DNA from: Paracidovorax wautersii
GTDB lineage: Bacteria; Pseudomonadota; Gammaproteobacteria; Burkholderiales; Burkholderiaceae_C
Direction: 5' to 3'
DNA length: 64,000 nucleotides
NCBI RefSeq assembly: GCF_900113035.1
Contig: NZ_FONX01000023.1
Coordinates: forward strand, 1 to 64,000
The notes beneath the pieces are model-generated. The model saw only the letters and a list, made by a program, of their open reading frames with translations, had not been told where the DNA came from and searched no databases. The position numbers and the translations under genes are program-made. Positions 43,920 to 52,755 of the stretch are shown in pieces. Positions within the stretch are counted from its first letter, which is position 1. Each line of letters opens with the position of its first letter.

Positions 43920-45475
43920 ACATCAAACGCTTCCACGCCCTCACGTCGCGCGAGGCTCTGGCCAAGGCGCGTATGGCATTCGGCGAAGGCACCCTCATCC
44001 TGTCGAACCGCCCGGTGGCGAACGGCGTGGAAGTGGTCGCGACGGCCGAGGACACGCTCTCCTCCAGCCTGGAGCAGGGCCCGGAATCGGCCCCCGCCCC
44101 GCTGGCGCCCGCACCGGCCGCCAAGGTAGCCGCGCCCACCGCCCGGCGCCTGCACGAGCGCGCCTCCGACATGGCCGCCGAAACGCGCGCGCGCATGCCT
44201 TCGCGCCCGCAGCAGCCCCATAGCGGCCGCGCGGTGGTCGAGCAGGACACCGAACAGCTGGCGATGAGCACGCTCTCCTTCCAGGACTACGTGCGCGAGC
44301 GCATGCTGCGCCGCCGCCACGAGGCGCTGAACGGCGCAGCGGCCCCGGCCCCGATGCCGCAGGAGCCCCAGCGCCCGGCCTACGTGCCCGAGCCGCGCGA
44401 ACGCATGGCCGCCGCCCCGCAGCCCGCCCCCGTGGCCCGCCACAACCCGCTGCGTTCCATCCCCATGGACCTGCCCGAGCCGCCGCCCGCACGCCGCGCC
44501 GCAGCTCCCGCGCCGGCCGCCGCATCGCAAGGGCTCATCAACGAGCTGCAGTCCATGCGCGAGCTGATCGAGGACCGCTTCAACACGCTGACCTGGCTGG
44601 GCCAGGCCCGGCAGGACCCGATCCAGTCCAACCTGATGCTCAAGCTCATCCGCGCCGGCTATTCGCCCGCCCTGGCGCGCGGCGTGCTGGAGCGCATGCC
44701 CGAAGACCTCTCCGCAGGCCACGCCGTGCGCTGGCTGATGGAAGTGCTCGAACGCAACCTGCGCACCGATTCGCACGCCCGCCCCATCTACGAAGAAGGC
44801 GGCATCTTCGCCATGGTGGGCTCCACCGGCGTCGGCAAGACCACCACCACCGCCAAGCTGGCCGCGCTCTGCGCACGCATCCACGGCCCGGGCAGCGTGG
44901 GCCTGATCACGCTGGACACCTACCGCGTGGGCGCCCACGAGCAGCTGCGCACCTATGGCCGCATGCTGGGCGTCGTGGCCCATCTGGCGCACGACCGCGC
45001 CGCGCTGCAGGACCTGCTGGGCCTGCTGTCTGGCAAGAAGATGGTGCTCATCGACACCACCGGCGTTGCACCGCGCGACCCGCGCAAGCGCGACATGCTC
45101 GACGTGCTGGACCTGCCCGCGGTCAACCGCCTGCTGGTGCTCAACGCCGGCTGCCACGGCGACACGCTGGACGACGTGCTGGGCGCCTTCAAGACGACCG
45201 GCTCGCAGCAGGCCATCCTCTCGAAGGTGGACGAAGCCGTGAAGCTCGGCCCTTCCATCGACGCGCTGATCCGCCACCAGATGGTGCTGCGCGGCGTGAC
45301 CAACGGCCAGCGCGTGCCCGAGGACTGGGAAGCCGCCGACGCCCGCAAGCTGGTGAGCGCCTCCATGCGCTCGCCCGCCAAGTCGGCCTTTGACCCCAAG
45401 GCCGCCGACCTGAACTTCTTCTTCTCGCAATCGCCGGAGCTGTCCGCCGAGAGAGGGCTGGCCGATGTTGCTTGA
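43916..45475 (+). CDS. flhF: Flagellar placement GTPase FlhF
   Basis: SRP-family GTPase that sets the site, and often the polarity, of flagellar assembly. 519 residues: a short N-terminal B domain start (MNIKRFHALTSREALAKARM), a long disordered Pro/Ala/Arg-rich segment (about 60-205), an N domain, and the G domain with P-loop GSTGVGKTT near 301, LITLDTYRVGAHEQL, VLIDTTGV and ILSKVDEAVKLG. All GTPase motifs are intact. It overlaps the next gene by 11 bases. Confidence 0.96.
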   Translation: MNIKRFHALTSREALAKARMAFGEGTLILSNRPVANGVEVVATAEDTLSSSLEQGPESAPAPLAPAPAAKVAAPTARRLHERASDMAAETRARMPSRPQQPHSGRAVVEQDTEQLAMSTLSFQDYVRERMLRRRHEALNGAAAPAPMPQEPQRPAYVPEPRERMAAAPQPAPVARHNPLRSIPMDLPEPPPARRAAAPAPAAASQGLINELQSMRELIEDRFNTLTWLGQARQDPIQSNLMLKLIRAGYSPALARGVLERMPEDLSAGHAVRWLMEVLERNLRTDSHARPIYEEGGIFAMVGSTGVGKTTTTAKLAALCARIHGPGSVGLITLDTYRVGAHEQLRTYGRMLGVVAHLAHDRAALQDLLGLLSGKKMVLIDTTGVAPRDPRKRDMLDVLDLPAVNRLLVLNAGCHGDTLDDVLGAFKTTGSQQAILSKVDEAVKLGPSIDALIRHQMVLRGVTNGQRVPEDWEAADARKLVSASMRSPAKSAFDPKAADLNFFFSQSPELSAERGLADVA

Positions 45476-46271
45476 TACCGGACTGCACCAGGGCGCGAGC
45501 CTGCACAGCGTCACGCCGCAGGCCGACCTGCGCCTGCTGGCCGTGCTGAACCAGCCCGACGCCACCATGGGCCTGGAAACCCTCTGGCAGATCTGCTCGG
45601 GCCTGCAGCGCCTGGGCTACCCCGTGGTAGTGCTGGACGGCACCGCCCGCGAAACCGACGACGCCCCGGGCCTGCAGCAGCTGCTGGCCGCCACCGACTG
45701 GCAGGGCGGCAGCCTTTCGCGCGGGGCATCGCACACCGCATCGCTGGCCGTGGTGCCGGCCGCGCACGGCATGCGCCAGCTGGCCAGCCAGGCCGCATGG
45801 AACGACACCGCCGTGCTGCAGCGCCTGCACCCGCTCTTTCGCGCCTACGCGCTGGTGGTGGCCTACGGCCCGCCGCAGGTGATGGCGCCGCTGCTGCGCG
45901 GCAGCGCCGTGCTGCCGCTGGTCATGACCGAGCCGGGCGCGCACGGCGTGGAGCAAAGCTACCGCCAGCTCAAGCACATGGCCGTGCATGCGGGCCTGCA
46001 ATGCACCGTCGCCTCGGTGGTGCAGCCCGGCCCCTACGAAGCCCGCCGCACCAACGCGGCCCGCGTGGCCCTGGAGGCGCTGCAAAATTGCGCCTCCACC
46101 CACCTGGGCCATTCGCCCCGCACTACCATCGTGCGAGCCGGCAGCCCCCAGGACGTTCAGCGCCTGGCCTTGCAACTGCTCGAAAACGCATGCACCATGG
46201 GCGCCGGCATGCCCGCCTTGACCCCTCACCGCCATCCGGAGCCCGCCGCGCATTTCGTTCGGAGCCACTGA
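45465..46271 (+). CDS. FlhG-position protein without a Walker A motif
   Basis: 268 residues encoded between flhF and fliA, exactly where the MinD-like ATPase FlhG (FleN) normally sits. A ParA/MinD-like fold is suggested by LRLLAVLNQPDATMGLETLW, the strand YPVVVLDGTAR and LPLVMTEPGAHGVEQSYRQL. However, no deviant Walker A (KGGxGKT) exists anywhere, and the first 30 residues lack the glycine-rich loop. It is therefore a degenerate FlhG homologue or an unrelated partner of FlhF, unlikely to bind ATP in the usual way. Translationally coupled to flhF; fliA starts six bases after it. Confidence 0.65.
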   Translation: MLLDTGLHQGASLHSVTPQADLRLLAVLNQPDATMGLETLWQICSGLQRLGYPVVVLDGTARETDDAPGLQQLLAATDWQGGSLSRGASHTASLAVVPAAHGMRQLASQAAWNDTAVLQRLHPLFRAYALVVAYGPPQVMAPLLRGSAVLPLVMTEPGAHGVEQSYRQLKHMAVHAGLQCTVASVVQPGPYEARRTNAARVALEALQNCASTHLGHSPRTTIVRAGSPQDVQRLALQLLENACTMGAGMPALTPHRHPEPAAHFVRSH

Positions 46272-46276
46272 CCTCC

Positions 46277-46996
46277 ATGATGTACACCGCCAAAGGCCAG
46301 CTCGATCGCGATGCGCAGCTCCGCCAGCACGTTCCCCTCGTGCGGCGGATCGCGCACCACATGATCGCCAAGCTCCCGCCCAACGTGGAGCTCGACGACC
46401 TGATCCAGGTCGGCATGATGGGACTGTCCGAAGCCCTGTCCCGGTACGAAGCCGCCCAGGGCGTGCAGTTCGAGACCTTCGCCAGCCAGCGCATCCGCGG
46501 CGCGATGCTCGACGAGCTGCGCGAGGGCGACTGGATGTCGCGCAGCTCGCGCAAGAGCCAGAAGGACATCGAGCACGCCGTGCAGCGCATGGAGCAGAAG
46601 CTCGGCCGCAGCCCCCTCGAATCCGAGATCGCCGAAGAGCTCGGCCTCTCGCTGGCCGACTACCAGTCGCTGCTGGGCAAGGTGCGCGGCACGCAGCTGG
46701 TCTATCTCGAAGACATGAACCGGGGCGGCGAGGACGACGACAGCTTCCTGGACCGGCACGTGGCCGACAGCGAGGCCGACCCGATGGCCGTGCTGCGCGA
46801 CCAGCGCCTCAAGGCCTCGCTGGTCGCCGCCATCAAGACGCTGCCCGAACGCGAGCAGTACATCATGGGCATGTACTACGAGCACGACATGAACCTGAAG
46901 GAAATCGCCGCCGTGCTGGGCGTGACCGAATCGCGCGTCTGCCAGCTGCACAGCCAGTCCATCGCCCGGCTGCGCGCCAAGATGCGCTCGCACTGA
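46277..46996 (+). CDS. fliA: Flagellar sigma factor FliA (sigma28)
   Basis: Directs RNA polymerase to late flagellar promoters. 239 residues from MMYTAKGQLDRDAQL: region 2 (HVPLVRRIAHHMIAKLPPNV; ELDDLIQVGMMGLSEALSRY; QFETFASQRIRGAMLDELRE), region 3 and region 4 (LPEREQYIMGMYYEHDMNLK; VLGVTESRVCQLHSQSIARL). Complete and of normal length. It ends the flhB-A-F-G-fliA unit, with a terminator behind it. Its antagonist FlgM is encoded just downstream on the other strand. Confidence 0.97.
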   Translation: MMYTAKGQLDRDAQLRQHVPLVRRIAHHMIAKLPPNVELDDLIQVGMMGLSEALSRYEAAQGVQFETFASQRIRGAMLDELREGDWMSRSSRKSQKDIEHAVQRMEQKLGRSPLESEIAEELGLSLADYQSLLGKVRGTQLVYLEDMNRGGEDDDSFLDRHVADSEADPMAVLRDQRLKASLVAAIKTLPEREQYIMGMYYEHDMNLKEIAAVLGVTESRVCQLHSQSIARLRAKMRSH

Positions 46997-47041
46997 AGAC
47001 GCCCTTCCCGGCACCGCAGCCGGAACCACCCCAGAAGCACA

Positions 47042-47067
47042 AAGGCCGACGCATGTCGGCCTTTTCT
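47042..47067 (+). terminator. Rho-independent terminator after fliA
   Basis: AAGGCCGAC (47042-47050), loop GCAT, GTCGGCCTT (47055-47063), followed by TTCTTTT: a 9-base stem with a T-rich tail, 45 bases after the fliA stop. It ends transcription before the convergent flgN gene. Confidence 0.85.
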
Positions 47068-47120
47068 TTTGCACAGGGCGCTGGGCACCCCATTGAGTCG
47101 GAATTCCTGAAACCCGGCGA

Positions 47121-47471
47121 TCAGCCCGGGCCGCGATAGATGCGGGCGGCGGTCTGGCCGCGGCTGCCACCGTAGGTCACCACGCCTGGCACGGGAGGCA
47201 GCAGCGCTGCGGTCTGCCGTTCGGTCAGCGCCAGCACCCGGGCGAGCTGGTCGCGCAGCAAGGGCAGGCGGGCGCCGATGGCACGGATGCGGCGGGCCTG
47301 GCCGTCGTCCGGCTGCACGCCGCTGCCGCCCAGCGCCTGCGCCAGTTCGGTGGCGGCAGCGCGCAGCTGGACCGCGGCTTTTTCGAGGGTGAGGGGATCG
47401 GTGGCCAGCAATGCGTCCTGCACGGCCTGCAGCTGAGCCTCGACGGTGGAGAGAGTGGCTTCGAGGGACAT
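47121..47471 (-). CDS. flgN: FlgN-type chaperone for hook-associated proteins
   Basis: Expected to chaperone FlgK and FlgL to the export gate. 116 residues, mostly helical: LEATLSTVEAQLQAVQDALL at the start and VLALTERQTAALLPPV near the end, with short helix-breaking stretches. Weak sequence conservation is usual for FlgN; the call rests on size, helicity and position after flgM. It shares the flgM transcription unit, 61 bases downstream. Confidence 0.8.
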   Translation of the reverse strand: MSLEATLSTVEAQLQAVQDALLATDPLTLEKAAVQLRAAATELAQALGGSGVQPDDGQARRIRAIGARLPLLRDQLARVLALTERQTAALLPPVPGVVTYGGSRGQTAARIYRGPG

Positions 47472-47532
47472 GGGGCGAGTCTAGGTCGAATCGCCGGGCC
47501 GGGGGACGCTGGGAGAAGGCAGCGCGGCTCAA

Positions 47533-47856
47533 TCAGCCGCGGGAACGGGAGAAGGTCTCTTCGGCGTTGGAGAGCAGCTTGTCGGCGATGGCGTCGGCAT
47601 CGACGGTGAACGTGCCGTTGTCGATCGCGGCTTTCACGGCCTTGACCTTGCCGGCGTCGAATTCGGCCGGGCTGCGCGCCGCCGCATCCACGCCGCGGGC
47701 GGCGTTGGAGAACGTGACGGGCACACCGGCGGCTGCCGACGAGCCGACGCTCTTGGCGACGGCTTCGGCCGCGGGAGCGGGTGCCTTGGCCTGCTGCTGC
47801 TTGGCAGCGGCCTGGGCAATGGCGTTCCCGATGTCTGAGTTGTTTCCAATCTTCAT
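47533..47856 (-). CDS. flgM: Anti-sigma28 factor FlgM
   Basis: Binds and inhibits FliA until it is exported through the finished hook. 107 residues from MKIGNNSDIG; a reading with five more residues is less likely. The C-terminal FliA-binding region is visible: FDAGKVKAVKAAIDNGTFTV then DADAIADKLLSNAEETF. An Ala/Gln-rich N-terminal half is the disordered, secreted part. It has its own sigma28 promoter, giving the usual feedback loop. Confidence 0.94.
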   Translation of the reverse strand: MKIGNNSDIGNAIAQAAAKQQQAKAPAPAAEAVAKSVGSSAAAGVPVTFSNAARGVDAAARSPAEFDAGKVKAVKAAIDNGTFTVDADAIADKLLSNAEETFSRSRG

Positions 47857-47900
47857 AGCTCTCTCCACCACCCCGTCCGATGGGGGGCTCTGTAGCCATG

Positions 47901-47927
47901 TTTTCGGCCAGTCATGAGCGGACTTGA
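47901..47927 (-). promoter_or_regulatory. Sigma28 (FliA) promoter for flgM-flgN
   Basis: On the minus strand: TCAA (47927-47924), 15 bases, GCCGAAAA (47908-47901), 44 bases before the flgM ATG. One mismatch in the -10 and one in the -35 against TAAA-N15-GCCGATAA. It lies between flgA and flgM, so flgM can be made independently of flgA. Confidence 0.75.
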
Positions 47928-47949
47928 GGGCTTTATTGATGTCCGAATG

Positions 47950-48741
47950 TCACAAGGTGGCCTCTATCGTCCCATCTTGCGACACAGTGCCGCTGATCAC
48001 GCGGCCATTATCCATGCGTACGCGAATACTCTGCCCCACCGCCCCGGCCGTGATGGCCTGGCCCGACGAGGTGACCGAGAAGCCGGGGCCCTGGGCCACG
48101 ACCCGCACCTGGGTGCCGGCCTTGAACAGTTCGGGAGCGCGGACCATATTCTGGCGCAAGGTCTGGCCCGCGAGCAAATAGCGGGAGGCGATCAGCCCCA
48201 CCCAGGATTCCGGGGTGGCGGCCACCGGCGCCGTGTCGGCCGCCCAGTCCACCTCGCTCTCCATGGCGTCGGCCGCGGTCAGCACGGTGCCGGCCGGCAC
48301 ATTGCCGGTCAGCACGAACGCCGGCCCCCAGGCCTTGATGGTGACGGGCAGGAACACGTTCCAGCGCGTGGCGCCGTCCAGGCAGCGCAGGCCCAGGCGG
48401 GTGCGGCCCCAGAGGCGCGCGCCGATGGGCAGGTACGGCTCCACCCGGTTGCACGGCGCCAGGCGCAGGCGCGGATCGAGTGAGCCAACGCTCACTTCCA
48501 TGCGCAGCGGCATGTTGCCAGCCACCTCGTGGACCTGTGCGGCCTGCACCGCATCGTTGAGCCAGCGCGCGGACAGCGCGCCCAGGTCTCCGGCCGGATC
48601 GGGGGCGGCCGCCGGCTGTTGTTGCTGCTGCGGCGGCGCGGGCTGCTGCGCCCCGGCCGCCAGCGCCAGGCCCGCGCCCAGCACCACCGTGCCGGCCATG
48701 CGCCATGCGCGCGACGGGAAAGACAGTGGATTGCGATTCAT
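47950..48741 (-). CDS. flgA: Flagellar P-ring assembly chaperone FlgA
   Basis: Periplasmic chaperone for the P-ring protein FlgI. 263 residues from MNRNPLSF, chosen because a strong GAGGAGGTCC site lies nearby upstream and a signal peptide follows (hydrophobic MAGTVVLGAGLALAAGAQQ). The mature part has a Gln/Pro-rich stretch, then SAF-like and ChapFlgA domains with WNVFLPVTIKAWGPAFVLTG and ending in RVRMDNGRVISGTVSQDGTI. Divergent from flgB across 272 bases. Confidence 0.95.
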   Translation of the reverse strand: MNRNPLSFPSRAWRMAGTVVLGAGLALAAGAQQPAPPQQQQQPAAAPDPAGDLGALSARWLNDAVQAAQVHEVAGNMPLRMEVSVGSLDPRLRLAPCNRVEPYLPIGARLWGRTRLGLRCLDGATRWNVFLPVTIKAWGPAFVLTGNVPAGTVLTAADAMESEVDWAADTAPVAATPESWVGLIASRYLLAGQTLRQNMVRAPELFKAGTQVRVVAQGPGFSVTSSGQAITAGAVGQSIRVRMDNGRVISGTVSQDGTIEATL

Positions 48742-49013
48742 GGAAAGGACCTCCTCGGGGCGGCTGCGCAACGGGGGAAAGCGAAAGGAACATGCGGCAG
48801 GCGCCCCGGCCGGCCCCCGTTGCATGCGGGCCGGCAGCGTCCATTGCGTCACGGCAGCCACTGTAGGGCGGCAGCGGCCCGCGCGATGGACCGAACTGCC
48901 CACCGTTTCCCGCGTTCTTCGCGCTTTAGGAAAACCGGGCGAATTCCACAATCGCTGCACGCCAGAAGTCCGCGTGGACCCCGGCAACCGACCACTCCGA
49001 GAGCGAGGACGAC

Positions 49014-49445
49014 ATGCTCGACAAGATGACCAACCAACTGGACTTCCACGGCAACGCGCTGCTGCTGCGTGCCGAGCGCCAGCGTGTCATCGCGAGCAAC
49101 ATCGCGAACGCCGACACGCCGGGCTTCGTGGCGCGGGACTTCAAGTTCGCCGATGCGCTGCGCGAGGTCTCGCAAGCTTCCAGCCCCACGTCGGAGCGCA
49201 GTCAGCTGCGCCAGCAGAGCGTGAGCGATCCGCGCCACATCCCGCTGCCATCGACCGACATCGGCAGCTTCGCGGGCGGCACGCTGGGCTACGCGGTGGA
49301 AACCCAGCCCAGCCTGGACAACAACACCGTGGACATGGACCGCGAGCGGGCCGCCTTCGTGGACAACGCCGTGCGCTACGAGGCCACGCTGCGCTTCATC
49401 AACGGCAATGCCAAGACCATGCTGAGCGCCATCCAGGGCCAGTGA
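49014..49445 (+). CDS. flgB: Flagellar proximal rod protein FlgB
   Basis: Rod subunit, first gene of the flgB-L operon. 143 residues: N-terminal NALLLRAERQRVIASNIANA with the rod-protein ANADTPGF motif, a central variable stretch and a C-terminal helix ending RYEATLRFINGNAKTMLSAI. No signal peptide because it is exported by the flagellar apparatus. The gap to flgA must hold the operon promoter; I could not assign it. Confidence 0.96.
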   Translation: MLDKMTNQLDFHGNALLLRAERQRVIASNIANADTPGFVARDFKFADALREVSQASSPTSERSQLRQQSVSDPRHIPLPSTDIGSFAGGTLGYAVETQPSLDNNTVDMDRERAAFVDNAVRYEATLRFINGNAKTMLSAIQGQ

Positions 49446-49498
49446 CCGCCTAACCGCACCCGCCCACGCCCCAGCACCGCAGAAAGAGCGACGACGCC

Positions 49499-49903
49499 AT
49501 GTCCATGTTCTCCATCTTCAACGTCTCGTCGAGCGCGATCAGCGCCCAGTCGCAGCGCCTCAACGTGGTGGCCAGCAACCTGGCCAACGTGGAGGCCGTG
49601 TCCGGCCCGGACGGGCAGGCCTACAAGGCCCGGCAGGTGGTGTTCCAGACGGCGCCCATGGGCGCCGAAGGCTCGGCCGGCGTGCGCGTGAGCGCCATCG
49701 AGGAAAGCCAGGTGCCGGGCCGCCGCGTGCACGACCCGAGCAACCCCGCCGCCGACGCGGACGGCTACGTCACGCATTCCAACGTGAACGCGGTGGAGGA
49801 GATGGTCAACATGATCTCCGCCTCGCGCTCCTACCAGAACAACGTCGAGGTGATGAACACCGCCAAGACGCTGCTGCTCAAGACCCTGCAGATGGGCCAG
49901 TGA
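49499..49903 (+). CDS. flgC: Flagellar proximal rod protein FlgC
   Basis: 134 residues: N-terminal SAISAQSQRLNVVASNLANV with the rod signature, middle GQAYKARQVVFQTAP, and the C-terminal NAVEEMVNMISASRSYQNNV typical of rod, hook and HAP1 proteins. It follows flgB by 53 bases and precedes flgD. Confidence 0.97.
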   Translation: MSMFSIFNVSSSAISAQSQRLNVVASNLANVEAVSGPDGQAYKARQVVFQTAPMGAEGSAGVRVSAIEESQVPGRRVHDPSNPAADADGYVTHSNVNAVEEMVNMISASRSYQNNVEVMNTAKTLLLKTLQMGQ

Positions 49904-49949
49904 GCCTGCACGCCAGCACCCCGCACGCCTTCGACCGAAAGACAGCGCC

Positions 49950-50612
49950 ATGATCCTCCCCGCCGTTGGTTCCTCCACCGCCACCACCACCGTCAACTCC
50001 GGCAGCTCCGCCAATTCCACGACGGACCCGGCCGCCATGCAGGACCGCTTCCTGAAGCTGCTGGTCGCGCAGCTGAACAACCAGGACCCGATGAACCCGC
50101 TGGACAACGCGCAGATGACCTCGCAGATGGCGCAGATCAACACCGTCTCGGGCATCCAGACGCTGAACCAGACCATGCAGTCCATGGCCGCGCAGTTCGC
50201 CACCATGCAGACGCTGCAGGGCACGCAGATGATCGGCCGCTCCGTGCTGGCCGAAGGCAACAAGCTCAGCACCTCCAGCGGCGTGAGCAAGGGCCAGTTC
50301 GAGCTGTCCAGCGCCGCGGCCGACACGCGCGTGGAGATCGTCTCGCCCGGCGGCGTGGTGGTCGGCACGGTGGAGATGGGCGCGCAGGACAAGGGCCGCC
50401 AGTCCTTCCAGTGGGATTCGAGCAAGTACGCAGGCGACGTGTCCACCCTCACCTTCCGCGTCGCGGCCAGCGCCACGGACGGCACGGCGGTGCAGGCCAC
50501 GGCGCTGCAGTCCGCCAAGGTCACCGGCACGGGCTCGAACAACGGCGCGCTCACCCTCACGCTGGACACGGGCGACACCGTGGCCTACGACCAGATCCGC
50601 GCGGTGCTGTGA
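49950..50612 (+). CDS. flgD: Hook-capping protein FlgD
   Basis: Scaffold that caps the growing hook and is discarded afterwards. 220 residues: an N-terminal Ser/Thr-rich export region, the conserved RFLKLLVAQLNNQDPMNPLD then NAQMTSQMAQINTVSGIQTL, and a C-terminal Ig/tudor-like domain (about 105-220) with SPGGVVVGTVEMGAQDKGRQ. Confidence 0.97.
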   Translation: MILPAVGSSTATTTVNSGSSANSTTDPAAMQDRFLKLLVAQLNNQDPMNPLDNAQMTSQMAQINTVSGIQTLNQTMQSMAAQFATMQTLQGTQMIGRSVLAEGNKLSTSSGVSKGQFELSSAAADTRVEIVSPGGVVVGTVEMGAQDKGRQSFQWDSSKYAGDVSTLTFRVAASATDGTAVQATALQSAKVTGTGSNNGALTLTLDTGDTVAYDQIRAVL

Positions 50613-50674
50613 GCCCGCCGCACCCCGCCCTCCCCCGCATCACCGCATCGACCCGCCCTCCGTAGGAGCACACC

Positions 50675-51931
50675 ATGAGTTTCCAGCAAGGCCTCTCCGG
50701 GCTGAACGCCTCCAGCAAGAACCTGGACGTCATCGGCCACAACATCGCCAACTCCGGCACCACCGGCTTCAAGGCCTCGCGCGCCGAGTTCGCCGAGATG
50801 GTGGCCAATGCCATCGGCTCGGCCGGCGGCACCAACAACGGGATCGGCGTGGAAGTGGGCGCGGTCTCCCAGCAGTTCAACCAGGGCAACCTCACCGTCA
50901 CCGGCAACAGCCTGGACGTGGCCATCAACGGCAACGGCTTCTTCACCCTGCAGCGCAGCGACGGCTCGGTCGCCTACAGCCGCGCCGGCAACTTCAAGCT
51001 GGACACCAACGGCAACGTGGTGACCAACAACGGCGCGAAGGTGATGGGCTATGCCATCGACCCGGTCACCGGCACGCGCACCGCCAGCAGCGCCATTCCG
51101 CTGCAGTTCCCGACCTCCGCGCCCATCCCGGCCAAGCAGACCGCGAACATCACCGCCTCGTTCAACCTCGACGCGCGCGCCGTCAACGCGGCGGGCGACC
51201 CCACGGCCACCCCGCCCGTGGCGGCCACGCCGCGCGCCACCTACGGCACCTCGATCAACGTCTATGACGGCCAGGGCGTCGCCAAGCCGGTGAGCCTGTA
51301 CTTCTCGAAGAATTCCGCCAACACCTGGGACGTGTACGACTCGCTCGACACCACCGCCACGCCCGTGGGCCAGATCAAGTTCGACAGCAATGGCTCCATC
51401 GTCAGCCCGGTCGCGCCGCCGCCGGCGAGCGGCTTCTCGCTGCCGCTGACCATCGCCCCGAGCCCGCCCAACCCCAACGGCCTGCCCAACTACCAGGTGC
51501 AGGTGAAGCTCGACAAGGTCACGCAGTTCGGCCAGAAGTTCGCCGTGTCCGACCTCAAGCAGGACGGCTACACCTCGGGCCAGCTGACCGGCATCAACGT
51601 CGAGAACAACGGCATGGTCATGACGCGCTACTCCAACGGCGTGACCCGCGCCGAAGGCCAGGTGGCGCTGGCGTCCTTCCGCAACACGCAGGGCCTGTCG
51701 GACGTGGGCAACAACACCTGGGTCGAGACCTTCGAATCCGGCCAGCCCGTGCTGGGCACGCCCACCGACGGCAACCTGGGCGCCCTGCGCTCGGGCGCGC
51801 TGGAAGACTCCAACGTGGACCTGACGGCCGAGCTGGTCAACATGATGACCGCGCAGCGCAACTACCAGGCCAACGCCCAGACGATCAAGACGCAGGACCA
51901 GGTGATGTCCACGCTGGTCAACCTGCGCTGA
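50675..51931 (+). CDS. flgE: Flagellar hook protein FlgE
   Basis: Subunit of the hook, the universal joint. 418 residues: N-terminal SFQQGLSGLNASSKNLDVIG and NIANSGTTGFKASRAEFAEM, central hook domains with NGFFTLQRSDGSVAYSRAGN, and the C-terminal helix with LTAELVNMMTAQRNYQANAQ. Shortish but within the usual range. AGGAG precedes the ATG. Same operon, after flgD. Confidence 0.97.
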   Translation: MSFQQGLSGLNASSKNLDVIGHNIANSGTTGFKASRAEFAEMVANAIGSAGGTNNGIGVEVGAVSQQFNQGNLTVTGNSLDVAINGNGFFTLQRSDGSVAYSRAGNFKLDTNGNVVTNNGAKVMGYAIDPVTGTRTASSAIPLQFPTSAPIPAKQTANITASFNLDARAVNAAGDPTATPPVAATPRATYGTSINVYDGQGVAKPVSLYFSKNSANTWDVYDSLDTTATPVGQIKFDSNGSIVSPVAPPPASGFSLPLTIAPSPPNPNGLPNYQVQVKLDKVTQFGQKFAVSDLKQDGYTSGQLTGINVENNGMVMTRYSNGVTRAEGQVALASFRNTQGLSDVGNNTWVETFESGQPVLGTPTDGNLGALRSGALEDSNVDLTAELVNMMTAQRNYQANAQTIKTQDQVMSTLVNLR

Positions 51932-51974
51932 CGCCGTGCCCCGAGCCACCATCGCCACCTGACGGAGACATCGC

Positions 51975-52715
51975 ATGGATCGCATGATCTACACCTCCAT
52001 GACCGGCGCCAGCGCCGCCTCTCAGCGGCAGGCGGTGCTGGCCAACAACCTGGCCAACGTGTCCACCGACGGCTTCCGCGCCGAGATGTCCACCTTCCGC
52101 TCGGTGCCCATCCAGGGCGGCGGCTCCACCACCCGCGTGTTCGGGCTGGAAGCCACCTCCGGCCATGACGACACGCCCGGCCCGGTGCAGCGCACCGGCC
52201 GCAGCCTGGACGCGATGGCCGTGGGCAAGGCCTGGTTCGCCGTGCAGGGCACGGACGGCACCGAGGCCTATACCCGCGCCGGCTCGTTCGAGGTGACGCC
52301 CACCGGCCAGCTGGTCACCCGCACCGGCCTGCCCGTGCTCTCCGACGGCGGCGGCCCCATCGAGCTGCCCCCGGGCGCCGACGTGACCATGGGCTCCGAC
52401 GGCACGCTCACCGCCACCATCGCCGGCCAGCGCCCGCAGGCCGTGGGCCGGCTGAAGCTGGTCACGCCGACGGAGGACGACCCGCTCAAGCGCGGCGACG
52501 ACACCCTGTTCCGCACCGCATCGGGCGACCCGCTGCCAGCCGACCAGAACGCACGCCTGCTGTCCGGCGCCACCGAAGGCTCCAACGTCAACGCGGTGGA
52601 GTGCATGGTCGGAATGATCGCGGCCTCGCGCCAGTTCGAGCAGCAGACCCGCCTCTTGCAGACCGCCGAGAGCGACGACAAGACCGCCGCCCAGTTGCTG
52701 AGCCTGAACGGCTGA
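51975..52715 (+). CDS. flgF: Flagellar proximal rod protein FlgF
   Basis: Rod subunit. 246 residues: MDRMIYTSMTGASAASQRQA, then NNLANVSTDGFRAEMSTFRS, a middle domain with AYTRAGSFEVTPTGQLVTRT, and the C-terminal NAVECMVGMIAASRQFEQQT. A Cys in that last block replaces the more usual small residue. Distinguished from FlgG by the DRMIYTSMTGA start and by gene order. Confidence 0.96.
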   Translation: MDRMIYTSMTGASAASQRQAVLANNLANVSTDGFRAEMSTFRSVPIQGGGSTTRVFGLEATSGHDDTPGPVQRTGRSLDAMAVGKAWFAVQGTDGTEAYTRAGSFEVTPTGQLVTRTGLPVLSDGGGPIELPPGADVTMGSDGTLTATIAGQRPQAVGRLKLVTPTEDDPLKRGDDTLFRTASGDPLPADQNARLLSGATEGSNVNAVECMVGMIAASRQFEQQTRLLQTAESDDKTAAQLLSLNG

Positions 52716-52755
52716 TGCACCCGGCCGCCCCCACCCGACAGCCCCAGGAATCGCC

